Shown: positions 26,103 through 36,026, numbered from the stretch's first letter. The stretch: 64,000 nt of DNA from Candidatus Chloroploca sp. Khr17 (GCF_004138165.1 NZ_RYFF01000034.1:1-64000), one strand, 5' to 3'. Numbers and translations: made by a program. Notes: generated by a model from the letters alone, not told the origin.

Positions 26103-26483
26103 TTAGGGAAGCGGGCCGCTTGATGGAGGCCAGCCGCGTGCAAAGTAGTCACCCATGACAATAATGAAGAGGATCGCGAGGCCAATAAAAGCTGCGGCAG
26201 CATAGAGTTGGGTAACACGATTGCTGATCTTGATATGCATAAAATAATAGATGATCAGCACCGTCTTTGATGAAGCAATTGCCATAGCGATGAGCACACC
26301 CAGGACACGCGGGATCTCCATAAACCCTTCGATCCACCAGGCGCCCACCGTCAAAACCATCAGCACCATCAGGGCGGCAAAGACCCGATAGTAAGTGTCG
26401 CGTCCGATATGGCCGTGGCTATGATGGTCGCTTGCCGCTGCGTGCCCATCGGTGCCAGGCATGGTGTTGCTGTGTTCTGCCAT
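26103..26483 (-). CDS. Cytochrome c oxidase subunit IV (prokaryotic, caa3 type)
   Basis: The 126-residue protein has a His-rich N-terminus (HAAASDHHSHGH) and three membrane helices (about 33-52, 57-80 and 88-112). WWIEGFMEIPRVLGVLIAMAIASSKTVLIIYYFMHI is the hallmark of the small fourth subunit (COX4_pro). It stabilises the caa3-type oxidase in the membrane and binds no cofactor. The ATG at 26483 overlaps the stop of subunit III by one base (TGATG), so the pair is coupled. It is the last gene of the oxidase operon, which ends at the hairpin near 26030-26098. A longer reading frame upstream is antisense noise inside subunit III. Confidence 0.85.
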   Translation of the reverse strand: MAEHSNTMPGTDGHAAASDHHSHGHIGRDTYYRVFAALMVLMVLTVGAWWIEGFMEIPRVLGVLIAMAIASSKTVLIIYYFMHIKISNRVTQLYAAAAFIGLAILFIIVMGDYFARGWPPSSGPLP

Positions 26484-27331
26484 CAGTGTACCAAATAAAA
26501 GAGCGGAAACAGAAAGACCCAGATAATATCGATCAGGTGCCAGTAGAGGCCCCCGATCTCGACTGGTGTGGAATAGACCGAGGTGAAGACCCCGCGTGCG
26601 GCCATAAAGGTCAGCATGCCGACGATGCTCAACCCGATCAGCATGTGGACAGCGTGCAGCCCGGTGGCGATAAAGTAGAGCAGGTAAAAGAGTTGATAGG
26701 GACTGCTCTGGCCCGGCGTGACTTCGTGGTGCGCATCGGCGGCAGCTTCGCCGTGGGCCGCGGGGAAGACAAAAGCCCGCCCGGGCACAAGACATTCTGT
26801 TTCGCCGAGGGGTGCGCCACTGGTGGCCCAGGCGATCGGCGTTTCATAGCCAGCGCAGTGGGCAAACTTCTCGCTATACTCATAGCCTTTGATGCCCAGG
26901 AAGGCCACGCCGAGCACCATTGTCACCCCAAGCAGGCGAATGAGGCGCTGTTTGCGTCCCTCTTCGGCGGCATTGACGGCAAGGGCGACGGTGAGGGAAC
27001 TGACGAGCAAGACGACCGTATTGAGTGCGCCGAGGGGCGTATTGAGGTGATGGGCTGCCTCGGCCCAGATATCGGGAAAGGCCCAGCGATAGACCGTATA
27101 GGCCATAAAGATCCCGCCAAAGAGCATCAACTCGGTCACCAGAAAGACCCACATCCCCAGGGTAGCGGCCTCTTTCTGCTGTTGGGCCGTCTCAAAATGG
27201 TGCTGCAACTCGCGGCCGTGGCCGGCGTGACCGTGGTCAGCGTGTGCCCCGTGGCCCTGTACCTCTGATCCTTGCGTTGTTGTTGTTGTCGCCAAGGTTT
27301 CGCTCCTCAAACCTTTGCGCGGGGTAGGCAT
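26483..27331 (-). CDS. coxC: Cytochrome c oxidase subunit III
   Basis: This integral subunit of the heme-copper oxidase has about five to six helices. Recognisable segments are TLGMWVFLVTELMLFGGIFMAYTVYR, LNTPLGALNTVVLLVSSLTVALA, LFYLLYFIATGLHAVHMLIGL and VEIGGLYWHLIDIIWVFLFPLFYLVH. The conserved TGLHAVHM and WHxxDxxW motifs are intact. The N-terminus (1-55) is Thr/His-rich (TTTTT, HGAHADHGHAGHGR) and the middle loop holds Cys at CAGYETP and GETECLVPG. A TTG at 27295 with GAGGAG eight bases before is a better-placed start than ATG 27331. It lies between subunits I and IV in the operon. Confidence 0.9.
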   Translation of the reverse strand: MPTPRKGLRSETLATTTTTQGSEVQGHGAHADHGHAGHGRELQHHFETAQQQKEAATLGMWVFLVTELMLFGGIFMAYTVYRWAFPDIWAEAAHHLNTPLGALNTVVLLVSSLTVALAVNAAEEGRKQRLIRLLGVTMVLGVAFLGIKGYEYSEKFAHCAGYETPIAWATSGAPLGETECLVPGRAFVFPAAHGEAAADAHHEVTPGQSSPYQLFYLLYFIATGLHAVHMLIGLSIVGMLTFMAARGVFTSVYSTPVEIGGLYWHLIDIIWVFLFPLFYLVH

Positions 27332-27400
27332 ACCACCGCGAGAAACGGGCAGAGGTTGGGGCGCAGGTGAGCCTGCACACGACCTCTGCGACTGACCAGT

Positions 27401-29059
27401 CTACAGAGGTGAACCAGGGCGCCACGCAGCCGCGTCGCGCTCGGCGGCCTCGGGCGGGTAGGCATACGCCTCGGTGGTCACCACCGGGATCTCATCGAAA
27501 TTGTGGGCTGGCGGCGGTGACGAAACCGTCCACTCAAGCCCGGTGGCATCCCACGGATTATCGCCGGCGAGCTTGCCCTTCCAGAGCGAAAGCGTCAGGT
27601 AGATCAAGGGAATAATGAAACCAATCGCCAGCACGGTCGAGCCTGCCGACGAGAGCACGTGGAGCACCTGGAATTCCTGGGGATAGACGTGATAGCGGCG
27701 GGGCATGCCCATATAACCAAGCACAAACTGGGGGAAGAAGGTCATATTGAAGCCAACGAAAATGATCAGGGCCGAAATCCCACCCCAGACCTCGTTGTAC
27801 ATCCGGCCGGTCATCTTGGGCCACCAGAAATGGATACCGCCGAGGTAGGCCATAATTGTGCCACCGACCATCACATAGTGAAAGTGAGCCACGACAAAAT
27901 AGGTATCGGTGACGTGGATATCAATCGCGACCACCCCGAGGAAGATACCGGTGAGCCCGCCGATCACAAAGAGCCCGATAAACCCAAGGGCATAGAGCAT
28001 CGGGGTGCGATAGCTAATCGAACCCTTATAGAGCGTCGCGGTCCAGTTAAAGACTTTGATGGCGGAAGGAATAGCGACGAGCATCGTAATGAAGCTGAAG
28101 ACCAGGCCAGAATAGACCGACTGCCCGCTCACGAACATATGGTGGCCCCAGACAAGGAAGCCAATGATGGCAATCGCCATACTGGAGAAGGCAATGAATT
28201 CGTAGCCAAAAATGCGTTTGCGTGAGAAGGTTGAGATCAGTTCCGAGATCACCCCGAACCCGGGCAAAATCATAATGTAGACGGCAGGATGGGAATAGAA
28301 CCAGAAGAGATGCTGAAAGAGCAACGGATCGCCACCGAGGGCCGGATCGAAGATGCCGACGCCCCAGATGCGCTCGATGGCAACCAGCAGCAGCGTAATG
28401 CCGACGACCGGCGTTGCCAGCACGATAATCAGACTGGTGGCATAGCTTGACCAGACAAAGAGCGGCAGACGGAACCAGGTCAAACCGGGGGCGCGCATCG
28501 TATGGGTCGTCACGATGAAATTCACACCGGTAGCGATGGACGAAAAGCCCATCACAAACGCCCCGGCAATGGTCAGGATCACATTTGAATTAGAATAGGT
28601 CGAACTAAAAGGCGTATAGAAAGTCCAACCGGTATCCACGCCACCAAAGACAGCGGCAGAGAGGGCAAAGAGCCCACCGATCATATAGAGATACCAGCTA
28701 AAGAGATTGAGGCGGGGAAAGGCCATATCGCGCGCCCCGACCATCAGCGGGATCAAAAAATTGCCGAGCACCGCAGGAATACCCGGGATCAAGAAAAAGA
28801 AGACCATGATGATCCCGTGCAGCGTAAACGCCCGGTTGTAAAGATCTGAGGAGAGCAGATCGCCCTGCGGGGTAATCAACTCGATCCGGACGACTGACGC
28901 AGCCAGACCACCCAGGAGGAAGTAAAAATTGATCGCAAGGAGATAAAGAATCGCAATGCGCTTGTGATCAACCGTGAAGAGCCAAGACTTGATCCAGGCC
29001 CAGACGGTTGGAGTATCATCTTCGAGATAGCCACGTGACGGAAGGGCTGTGGTTGCCAT
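27401..29059 (-). CDS. coxA: Cytochrome c oxidase subunit I, A2-type (caa3)
   Basis: This catalytic subunit reduces O2 to water and pumps protons. Twelve membrane helices are expected in the 552 residues. Ligands are His81 (FTLHGIIMV, low-spin heme), His257 and Tyr261 (FYSHPAVY, CuB and cross-linked Tyr), His306/307 (GHHMFVSG, CuB) and His392/394 ([10 protein letters not shown]). The YSHPxVY form, with Ala where mitochondrial-type enzymes have the proton-channel Glu, marks the A2 subfamily. The C-terminal 60 residues after the last helix are Pro-rich and soluble. It lies 31 bases downstream of subunit II in the operon. Confidence 0.96.
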   Translation of the reverse strand: MATTALPSRGYLEDDTPTVWAWIKSWLFTVDHKRIAILYLLAINFYFLLGGLAASVVRIELITPQGDLLSSDLYNRAFTLHGIIMVFFFLIPGIPAVLGNFLIPLMVGARDMAFPRLNLFSWYLYMIGGLFALSAAVFGGVDTGWTFYTPFSSTYSNSNVILTIAGAFVMGFSSIATGVNFIVTTHTMRAPGLTWFRLPLFVWSSYATSLIIVLATPVVGITLLLVAIERIWGVGIFDPALGGDPLLFQHLFWFYSHPAVYIMILPGFGVISELISTFSRKRIFGYEFIAFSSMAIAIIGFLVWGHHMFVSGQSVYSGLVFSFITMLVAIPSAIKVFNWTATLYKGSISYRTPMLYALGFIGLFVIGGLTGIFLGVVAIDIHVTDTYFVVAHFHYVMVGGTIMAYLGGIHFWWPKMTGRMYNEVWGGISALIIFVGFNMTFFPQFVLGYMGMPRRYHVYPQEFQVLHVLSSAGSTVLAIGFIIPLIYLTLSLWKGKLAGDNPWDATGLEWTVSSPPPAHNFDEIPVVTTEAYAYPPEAAERDAAAWRPGSPL

Positions 29060-29090
29060 AATGCATCTTCCCTGGATAGTTCTATACGGT

Positions 29091-30146
29091 CTACTTCAAT
29101 TCGTCAGCAACGACACCGGCGATCTGGTCATTCGAGAGGCGAGTGCTAGCGCTCCCACTATCCGAGAGCGACTTGATATACGCGACCAACTGATTCAACT
29201 GATCCTCGCTGAGTTGCCCATCGTACGACGGCATCACATTCGCATAGCCAGCGACAGTCTTGGCCCCAGGATTCAGGATCGACTCGCGGAGATAATTTTC
29301 ATCGGCGGTCACCAGGCTGCCATCCTGCATCCGTGTCTCGACGTTATAGAGCCCCACCAAGCTTGGCCCAATGCCGGCCCCATCATCGCGATGACAACCG
29401 ACGCACCCCAGGCTCGTAAAGAGTTGCGCGCCGGCGAGCGCCATGGGATCGCCGATCGACGGAATCAAAGTTGAACCACTACCTCCCGCGCCGGCGCTGC
29501 CATCGGGGAGAATAATCTCGCCGGGGGTGGTCAACCAGCGCTCATAATCGGCGAGGCTCATGGCAACGACACGTCCAACCATGCGGGCGTGTTCAGTGCC
29601 ACAATATTCGGCACAGAAGAGATGGTACTCGCCGGTCTTTGTTGCTTCAAACCACATCGTGGTATAGCGCCCCGGCAAGACATCCTGTTTGACGCGGAAG
29701 GCGGGAATATAGAAACTGTGGATGACATCCTGCGAGGTCATAATCAACTTGACCGGCTGGTTAATGGGCACGTGCAACTCGTTATTTTCGCGCTTGCCAT
29801 TGGAATGCTGGGTATGCCACATCCACTGCTTGCCAATCACATAGATCTCAAGGTTGCGTGCGGGTGGGGTGCGGATATCAATATAGAGGAACGCGCCCCA
29901 GAAAAAGACGGCCAGCACAAGCACCAGCGGAATGATCGTCCACGTCAATTCGAGCGGCAGGCTTCCCTCGGGTTGGTTTCTCCGGTCAGCCTTCTGGCTG
30001 CGATGGTAGCGCACCATCAGATAGAGAATAATGAACGGCAGGATGCCGCCAAAGATCAGGCTGAGCGCGATCAAAACACCATAGAGGGCATCAATTGGCC
30101 CGGCAAAGGTTGAGGCCTGTTCAGGAAATAAAGGGAAGTCGGGCAT
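29091..30146 (-). CDS. coxB: Cytochrome c oxidase subunit II with fused cytochrome c (caa3)
   Basis: Two membrane helices (about 20-45 and 65-90) precede the CuA cupredoxin domain. Its ligands are in [10 protein letters not shown] and [12 protein letters not shown] (two Cys, Glu carbonyl, His, Met). After a Gly/Ser linker ([11 protein letters not shown]) comes a mono-heme cytochrome c domain with CVGCH and a distal Met candidate in [10 protein letters not shown]. The fusion defines the caa3 type: electrons pass from the outer cytochrome to heme c, CuA and then subunit I. ATG 30146 follows GAGAGGAAG and is preferred to 30161. Confidence 0.95.
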   Translation of the reverse strand: MPDFPLFPEQASTFAGPIDALYGVLIALSLIFGGILPFIILYLMVRYHRSQKADRRNQPEGSLPLELTWTIIPLVLVLAVFFWGAFLYIDIRTPPARNLEIYVIGKQWMWHTQHSNGKRENNELHVPINQPVKLIMTSQDVIHSFYIPAFRVKQDVLPGRYTTMWFEATKTGEYHLFCAEYCGTEHARMVGRVVAMSLADYERWLTTPGEIILPDGSAGAGGSGSTLIPSIGDPMALAGAQLFTSLGCVGCHRDDGAGIGPSLVGLYNVETRMQDGSLVTADENYLRESILNPGAKTVAGYANVMPSYDGQLSEDQLNQLVAYIKSLSDSGSASTRLSNDQIAGVVADELK

Positions 30147-30157
30147 AGTGCTTCCTC

Positions 30158-31009
30158 TCAATCTGCGCTGGCAGCTGACCCGGGAGGTGCGCCACGTTGC
30201 TGAGAACTACGGCTTAGGAAAAAGATCGAGCCAAGGATGAACATCACGGTGATGGTTCCGGCGATGCGAGTGATGGTCATGACCAGACCGGTGTACTTGC
30301 CAGTCGAAGGGTCAAAGTGATAACAGAGCAACAGTAATTGGTCAACCGGTGTGCCAATCTTGTTCCCCGACGCCTCAACGAGCCCGAGGCGCAGGTCACT
30401 GGCGTTGTACTCGATGCCATAGAAATAGCGGGCCAGAACACCCCCAGGGGTGAGCACGAGAATGCCGGCGGCGTGCGCATACTGGTCAATCGTTTCGTCA
30501 TAGAAGTAGCTAAAGCCTACTGCGTCAGCCAGTTGCTTGATGCTATCCTGGGTTCCGGTCAGAAAGTGCCAGCCCTCTTCGCTGCCAGGGCGAGCATAGC
30601 GTGACACGATCGCAGCTTTGGTATTGGCCGCGTGCATCGTCGTCTCGGTGGGATCAATGCTGACATTGACAACGTGGTAATCAATGCCTGCGGTAAGGCG
30701 CACATCACTCAAGCCGTCGACCATGCCATTGCGCACCAGCGAACAGAGCATGGGGCATTCATAGTAGCCCAATGCGAGCACCACTGGCAAGTCACCGAAG
30801 TAATCACCCAGAGCGACGGTTTCGCCATGTTCGTTGACAAACGGCAGATCGAGCGGCACCTTGTCACCGAGACGTTGCTCGAACGAGATATTCTCGAGAA
30901 GATGGGCCCCACTCTGTGCCTGCACGACTGTGGGGGCGAGGCTGAGCATCAGCATGATCGCAAGCAACATGGCTGAGAACCAGCGGAAACGGGGAGTGTA
31001 GATCGTCAT
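30158..31009 (-). CDS. SCO1/SenC copper chaperone for CuA assembly
   Basis: This thioredoxin-fold membrane-anchored protein delivers copper to the CuA site of subunit II. The signal/anchor (about 10-32) precedes a domain with CPMLC (the CxxxC copper ligands), the conserved His in DQYAHAAGILVL, and VVNVSIDPTET. Unusually it also has a C-terminal membrane helix (about 248-268, IAGTITVMFILGSIFFL), so it is anchored at both ends. The length of 283 residues exceeds the usual 200-220. It starts in a 4-base overlap with the gene before it and lies 12 bases before subunit II, which fits its assembly role. Confidence 0.92.
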   Translation of the reverse strand: MTIYTPRFRWFSAMLLAIMLMLSLAPTVVQAQSGAHLLENISFEQRLGDKVPLDLPFVNEHGETVALGDYFGDLPVVLALGYYECPMLCSLVRNGMVDGLSDVRLTAGIDYHVVNVSIDPTETTMHAANTKAAIVSRYARPGSEEGWHFLTGTQDSIKQLADAVGFSYFYDETIDQYAHAAGILVLTPGGVLARYFYGIEYNASDLRLGLVEASGNKIGTPVDQLLLLCYHFDPSTGKYTGLVMTITRIAGTITVMFILGSIFFLSRSSQQRGAPPGSAASAD

Positions 31010-31440
31010 GGTCTTGTCCCGCCCTCGGGTTGAGTTGCTGCAAAGGGAGCGATACCCTGCTCAAGCAACAATTCCTTGGCCCGATCGATAGGAATATGGG
31101 CAACGCCGGTACGCTGATTGACCCAGCCGTAGCTCTCGATCTGTTCCGTTGCCTCGCGCACAATGCGTGCCCCATCAATATTCGGGTTCTGTTCGAGGCG
31201 CGGCGAAGGGGGCAACTGGGCGAGTTCGGGCGGGGCCAGGTTATGGCTGACATCGCCAAGTTGCCCCTTGGTTGCGCCAAGCATAATGAAGATAACGACA
31301 ATTGCCAGCGGCAAGAGACTGACACAAGCAATCGTGAGGATCAAGACCGGACGCATGCTCCAGTCGCTCACCTCATAACCTTTCGCGCGACTCTCTGGCG
31401 AGGGTTCTCTAATGGTGTGGCTGTCTGACGTATGGCTCAT
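31006..31440 (-). CDS. Small membrane protein of the Act/cox operon (ActG position)
   Basis: The 144-residue protein has one clear transmembrane helix (about 31-55, VLILTIACVSLLPLAIVVIFIML) after a polar N-terminus. A periplasmic-side domain of about 85 residues follows, containing PPELAQLPPSPRLEQNPNIDG and GVAHIPIDRAKELLLEQG. The IDRAKELL phrase with a preceding short-helix region resembles accessory proteins of cytochrome oxidase and alternative complex III clusters. It is translationally coupled to SCO1 by a 4-base overlap and lies 13 bases after ActA. A place equivalent to ActG is an inference from gene order, not from recognised homology. Confidence 0.7.
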   Translation of the reverse strand: MSHTSDSHTIREPSPESRAKGYEVSDWSMRPVLILTIACVSLLPLAIVVIFIMLGATKGQLGDVSHNLAPPELAQLPPSPRLEQNPNIDGARIVREATEQIESYGWVNQRTGVAHIPIDRAKELLLEQGIAPFAATQPEGGTRP

Positions 31441-31453
31441 TGGGTTCCCTCTA

Positions 31454-32116
31454 TTAACGGTGACACGTATAACAATGGGTCAGCCGACCATCAACTGGAA
31501 TCTGATACTCTTGAACCAGCGCGAGCCGATCAGCAATCGGCATCATCTGTGGTTCGTAGGCCATATTGAAGACCTCATCACGTGGACGAATATGCTCTTC
31601 GGGAGCGCGGTGGCAGCCGAGGCACCAGCCCATATAGAGTGGTTGAGCCTTTGCCGTCAAGTGTTGCTGGTCAATCCGTCCGTGGCACGATGCGCACCCG
31701 ATGCCCTTGGCAACGTGGACACTATGGTTGAAATAGACAAAATCGGGCAAATCGTAGACCCGATTCCAGAGCACGGGTTCACCGGTCTGATAGCTATCGC
31801 GCACTGGTTGCAAAAGCGGGCTATTCGTCCAGATCTGCGAGTGGCACGACATACAGGTATCGGTCGAAGGAATGCCTGCGTGGGCAACCCGTTCGACAGT
31901 CGAATGGCAATAGCGGCAATCAATCATCAATTGATCAACGTGGTGTTTGTGGCTAAAAGGCACTGGTTGCTCGATCGCATCACCGACCCCGGTATACCAG
32001 GGTGACAGGTAGAGCCCGATCAGAGCTGAGATAATGCCGACAATGAGCAGCACAATCGCAGCGATACTCACCAGCAGGATTGCATTGGCGTTGCGCGAGA
32101 AGATCTGTGCAGACAT
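31454..32116 (-). CDS. actA: Alternative complex III subunit A, pentaheme cytochrome c
   Basis: The 220-residue protein is anchored by one N-terminal helix (about 11-38). It carries five CxxCH heme-binding motifs in order: CRYCH, CMSCH, CASCH, CLGCH and CYTCH, the last at the C-terminus. The spacing and the FSHKHH and FNHSVHV distal His segments match ActA of alternative complex III, a quinol:cytochrome c/HiPIP oxidoreductase unrelated to bc1. It moves electrons on the periplasmic side to the mono-heme ActE or to the oxidase. It is third of the Act genes here (B, E, A), and the whole operon continues into SCO1 and cox. Confidence 0.93.
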   Translation of the reverse strand: MSAQIFSRNANAILLVSIAAIVLLIVGIISALIGLYLSPWYTGVGDAIEQPVPFSHKHHVDQLMIDCRYCHSTVERVAHAGIPSTDTCMSCHSQIWTNSPLLQPVRDSYQTGEPVLWNRVYDLPDFVYFNHSVHVAKGIGCASCHGRIDQQHLTAKAQPLYMGWCLGCHRAPEEHIRPRDEVFNMAYEPQMMPIADRLALVQEYQIPVDGRLTHCYTCHR

Positions 32117-32140
32117 GACGGAAGCTCGCTCTCTATACCG

Positions 32141-32710
32141 TTACGGCCCACCAAGCAGGGCACGCTCTTCGGCGGTCAGGGTATCAGCGTCAACATTCTG
32201 GCTCAACTGCAGGGCGCGCACATACGCGGCGACGGCCCAGCGATCCTCGGGTGGAATGCGATGCGCATAACTATACATCCGGTTGATGCCATTGGTGATG
32301 ACGTCAAAGTAGTAGCCAATGGCAACCGTGCGGAGGCGGTCATTGTGCAAGGTTGGCACCTGAAGCGGCCCGCGATAGGCGATCACGCCGTTGCCGTCGC
32401 CGGCCAGACCGTGACACGGCGCACAGAAGGCCTCGTAGCGGGTCTGCCCACGTTCAAGCAGATCGGCGGTCAGTTCCATGGGCAAGTCGACCGCCAATTC
32501 ACCATTGAGACGCCCAGTAAAGAGCGCCGAGTCGGCTTCGAAACTCCCCATTGCGACCGTATTTTCGACGGGTGGGCGCATCGAGCGGCCATCCTCAAAA
32601 AAATCACTCGGGCGATTGGGCCGATACTTGGGCTGATCGTACATATCGATATGACATCCGACCAGCACGAAACAGAGGGGCAACCAGGCAAACCGGGCCA
32701 GGAGGCTCAT
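32141..32710 (-). CDS. actE: Alternative complex III subunit E, mono-heme cytochrome c lipoprotein
   Basis: The signal peptide ends in a lipobox (VLVGC, Cys19 from ATG 32710), so the protein is a membrane-tethered lipoprotein. CAPCH binds one heme c. The neighbourhood YEAFCAPCHGLAGDGNGVIAYRG and the distal Met candidate in INRMYSYAHRIPPEDRWAVAAYVRALQ are typical of ActE/cytochrome c class I. The start at 32710 is chosen because the lipoprotein signal begins there and AGGAAG lies upstream. The longer frame to 32845 would run into the ActB gene. It hands electrons from the complex to the oxidase or another acceptor. Confidence 0.88.
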   Translation of the reverse strand: MSLLARFAWLPLCFVLVGCHIDMYDQPKYRPNRPSDFFEDGRSMRPPVENTVAMGSFEADSALFTGRLNGELAVDLPMELTADLLERGQTRYEAFCAPCHGLAGDGNGVIAYRGPLQVPTLHNDRLRTVAIGYYFDVITNGINRMYSYAHRIPPEDRWAVAAYVRALQLSQNVDADTLTAEERALLGGP

Positions 32711-32753
32711 CACGGTTGGCTTCCTACGGAGGGATGGGGCAACAGGCTGCATC

Positions 32754-35700
32754 TCAGGCCTCGCCTTCTTCGCCAGCCAGGGCTTCATTAGGATTGCGTA
32801 CACGGGCCATATAGCTTGTCCGTGGGCGGACATTGAGCAGACCAAAGACCGTATAGTTGTGCGGCTCGGCCTTGCGCTGGGTCACGAGGCTCTGGGTATC
32901 CCTGATATCGCCAAAGACGATGGCCTGCGTCGGGCAGGCTTGCTGGCAGGCGGTGAGGACTTCACCATCGCGAATAGGGCGATTACCTTCAACCTTGGCC
33001 TTGATCCGCACGGCACTGATGCGCTGGATACAGAAACTGCACTTCTCCATAACCCCCCGATTGCGTACCGTCACCTCGGGGTTGCGCCCGAGTTTCAGGC
33101 TTGGCTCGTTGAGATCTTGATACTGGAAGAAGTTGAACCGGCGCACTTTGTACGGGCAGTTGTTTGAGCAATACTTGGTGCCGACACAACGATTGTAGAT
33201 CATATTATTGATGCCTTCGGCATCGTGAACGGTTGCGATGACCGGGCAGACCAGTTCGCACGGAGCACGCTCGCAGTGCTGGCAGAGCATTGGCATCACA
33301 TAGGTTTCAGGGTTATCGAAGTCGTGGCCAGCAAAGTAGCGGTCGATGCGGATCCAGTGCATCTCGCGCCCGCGGGCGACTTCTTCCTTACCGACGATGG
33401 GGATGTTATTCTCGGCCTGGCAAGCGACCACACACGCATTGCAACTGGTACAGGCGGTCAAGTCAATGCTCATCCCCCATTGGGGGCCGGTCTTGAAGTC
33501 GTTGGGGGCGGGCAGTTCATCAGGAAGCAGACTGATGTAGCCGTCGGTGCCGGGGCCGGGTTTATCTTTGCCGTACTCTTCCTGATAAATTTCACGCGAG
33601 ATATACTTGGGGTCTTCTTTGAAGCGGGCGAAGGCCCCGACGCGCACAATATCGCGTGCCTCGAGCGTCCAATGGTTCTGGGTACTTGCCAGCGCATAGG
33701 TGCCACCGGCGAGGCTCACTTCAAGCGGGCCAAACCAGGGAGCGTCACTGGTGCGCAACTGATACGTATTGAAGCCCGTTCCGTCTGAGACCCGTCCACC
33801 GCGTGGGCCGTGCCCATAGCCGAGCGTCACCGTGACGGTTCCCTCGGCGTGGCTGGGCACAACCCAGATCGGCATCGTCAGCGTCCGCCCAGCGTGTTGG
33901 AGTTCGATCAGCGTGCCATTGGCCTTGATCAACTGTTCGAGGGTGCGCTGGGCGGTAAGATTATCTTCAGCCGCAAGATCTTCGGGGTTGATGCTGAGGT
34001 TAAGCAGGCTAATCGCCGTACGCGGACTGATCAGCGCCGCATTATCCCAGGTCAGCTTGGTGGTGGGCCGGGGAACCTCTTGGAGCCAGCCATTATTGGC
34101 ATAGCGCCCATCATAGATGCCCGGATCGGGTCGGAAGTTGAGCTCAAGCCCGGCGGGGGCTGGCGCGGGCGGTTGGAAGGTGAGCCCACTGCGCAGGGTG
34201 ACAGTGCGGGCGGGCAGGCTGGTGTCCGGCACCACACCATTATTCAGACTGCTCTTGAAGAACGGCTCAAAATCGGCGTTATCTTCAAAGCCGCTTGCCT
34301 GCTGCCAATAGCCACTCACGACCGAATAATCCGTCTGCCCACTCTGCCCGAGCATCACCGCGAGCAGATCGTGCGGCGTGCGCCCGCCATAGAGCGGCTC
34401 GATCAAGGGTTGAATGATCGTAGTGGTGCCATCGAAGGCACGCACATCGCCCCAACTCTCTAGGGGATGCGCGGCGGGCACAAACCAGGTACTAAGGGCA
34501 GCGGTCTCATCATCGTAGTAATTGAGCACCGCGCTAAAGCGGGCCTGAGCCATCGCGTTCGCAAAATCGAGATCGGCAGGCGCGGTAAAGACCGGATTAG
34601 AGTCGAGAATGATCAAGGCTTCAACGGCCCCGCTCTTCAACTCATCGGCCAGGGTACGGAGGTCAGCGAGTTGATTGGTAGGGGCAACGGCGACAGGATC
34701 GCTATAGGTCACGGTTGTCCCGACGGCACCAAGGGCCACATTGATCACATGGGCGAGGGCATGCACCTCGGGCGGCTGCGCCTCACCGGCGATCACCAAG
34801 CCTTGCCCACCGGCGGCCCGCAGATCCGCGACGGCGGCCGCAACGAACGCGGTTGCCGGCTCGGCGAGCGAAGGTGGTGCCCCGTTGAGGCCTGACACAC
34901 CCAGGCCACTTGCAAGCGCATACGCGAGACTAGCGACGTCACCAGCCTTGAGGGGCAAGCGATGATCGGCCACAATCCCGGTTGGGGAGAGCGCCGGTTC
35001 GACGCTATAGAGGCGACTCACCTCGGTACTAGTGCCGAGCACACGGCGACCGGCGGCCCAATCGCGGGCATAACGCACCCGGCCTGGCCCCTCGCTGAAC
35101 ACATCAGCATCGAGGGTCACGATCACCCTGGCGAGATCCAGGCGATACCGTGGCTCGAGCGGCTCACCAAACGCCAGTTCGGTGCCACCATAGGTCTGCG
35201 AGCGCCCGATGGGGTCATACTGCACCCAGCGCGCATTGGGCAGGCTCGCCAGCAACTCATTGATCTGGGCGGCCAGGCTTGGTGACGTAACCGTCGGCGT
35301 CAACAGACGCAACCCCTGGCCCTCCAGTGCCCGTTGTAACTGCATCACCTCGCTCAACGCGACCACAAACTGATCCCATGTCCGGATCGTATTGCGGCTC
35401 AGCACCGTCTCGGGGCGATCGGGATCATAGAGGGAGAGGATTTCGGCCTGGGCAAAGAGATCGGTTGCGCCGAGGCTGGCAGCGTGGTTCGGATTGCCCT
35501 CGATCTTGACCGGGCGGCCATCGTAGCTCTTCACGGCCACCCCGAGCCCAAAGCCATCGAGGGGCAAGGCCGTCGCATAGTACTGAGGAAGGCCGGGGAC
35601 GCGATCATGCGGAGCACGCGCAAAGGGTGCGATCTGCTCTTGCGGTTGCCGGATTGCCATCGTACAGCCTGACAGACCGGCAAGGGCAAGCGACGCGCCC

Positions 35701-35906
35701 ATCAGTTTCAAAAAGGTACGGCGCGTCACCGGGTCGTTCAACTCGGACGCACCCGCAGGGAATTCGCGATTCAGAAATTCGTGAAAGGTCGGGTTATCAG
35801 CCAGTTCATCAAGCGAACGCCAGAACTTCCGCCCTCGTGAGGATTGGAGGCGGGAGCGAATTGCTTCAAGCTCGTGCTCGGAAGCGTGGAGAGTGATCTC
35901 ACTCAT
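32754..35906 (-). CDS. actB: Alternative complex III subunit B, molybdopterin-like/iron-sulfur fusion
   Basis: The roughly 1050-residue protein begins with a twin-arginine signal (TRRTFLKLMGASLALAGLSGC, about residues 60-80), preceded by a 55-residue cytoplasmic stretch. Residues 80-740 form a molybdopterin-oxidoreductase-like domain that in ActB proteins carries no molybdenum. The C-terminal 240 residues are a ferredoxin-like subunit with cysteine groups CTSCNACVVACQ, CQHCERAPCELVCP, CVGTKYCSNNCP and CSFCIQR plus CQQACP, enough for three to four Fe-S clusters. The start at 35906 was chosen as the likely MSEITLHASEHEL opening; 35936 is an alternative. It is first of the Act/cox operon, behind the extended -10 at 36027. 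Confidence 0.92.
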   Translation of the reverse strand: MSEITLHASEHELEAIRSRLQSSRGRKFWRSLDELADNPTFHEFLNREFPAGASELNDPVTRRTFLKLMGASLALAGLSGCTMAIRQPQEQIAPFARAPHDRVPGLPQYYATALPLDGFGLGVAVKSYDGRPVKIEGNPNHAASLGATDLFAQAEILSLYDPDRPETVLSRNTIRTWDQFVVALSEVMQLQRALEGQGLRLLTPTVTSPSLAAQINELLASLPNARWVQYDPIGRSQTYGGTELAFGEPLEPRYRLDLARVIVTLDADVFSEGPGRVRYARDWAAGRRVLGTSTEVSRLYSVEPALSPTGIVADHRLPLKAGDVASLAYALASGLGVSGLNGAPPSLAEPATAFVAAAVADLRAAGGQGLVIAGEAQPPEVHALAHVINVALGAVGTTVTYSDPVAVAPTNQLADLRTLADELKSGAVEALIILDSNPVFTAPADLDFANAMAQARFSAVLNYYDDETAALSTWFVPAAHPLESWGDVRAFDGTTTIIQPLIEPLYGGRTPHDLLAVMLGQSGQTDYSVVSGYWQQASGFEDNADFEPFFKSSLNNGVVPDTSLPARTVTLRSGLTFQPPAPAPAGLELNFRPDPGIYDGRYANNGWLQEVPRPTTKLTWDNAALISPRTAISLLNLSINPEDLAAEDNLTAQRTLEQLIKANGTLIELQHAGRTLTMPIWVVPSHAEGTVTVTLGYGHGPRGGRVSDGTGFNTYQLRTSDAPWFGPLEVSLAGGTYALASTQNHWTLEARDIVRVGAFARFKEDPKYISREIYQEEYGKDKPGPGTDGYISLLPDELPAPNDFKTGPQWGMSIDLTACTSCNACVVACQAENNIPIVGKEEVARGREMHWIRIDRYFAGHDFDNPETYVMPMLCQHCERAPCELVCPVIATVHDAEGINNMIYNRCVGTKYCSNNCPYKVRRFNFFQYQDLNEPSLKLGRNPEVTVRNRGVMEKCSFCIQRISAVRIKAKVEGNRPIRDGEVLTACQQACPTQAIVFGDIRDTQSLVTQRKAEPHNYTVFGLLNVRPRTSYMARVRNPNEALAGEEGEA

Positions 35907-36026
35907 TGGCAGCAGCCAGACTAGCCAGACAGGCACATAGCGGCGACGCGTACTTTGTGAAGAAAAACACTAGTTTGAGGAGTAAAGCAGATACATTGTG
36001 AAAACAGGCACTAGAATTGCAAGGCT

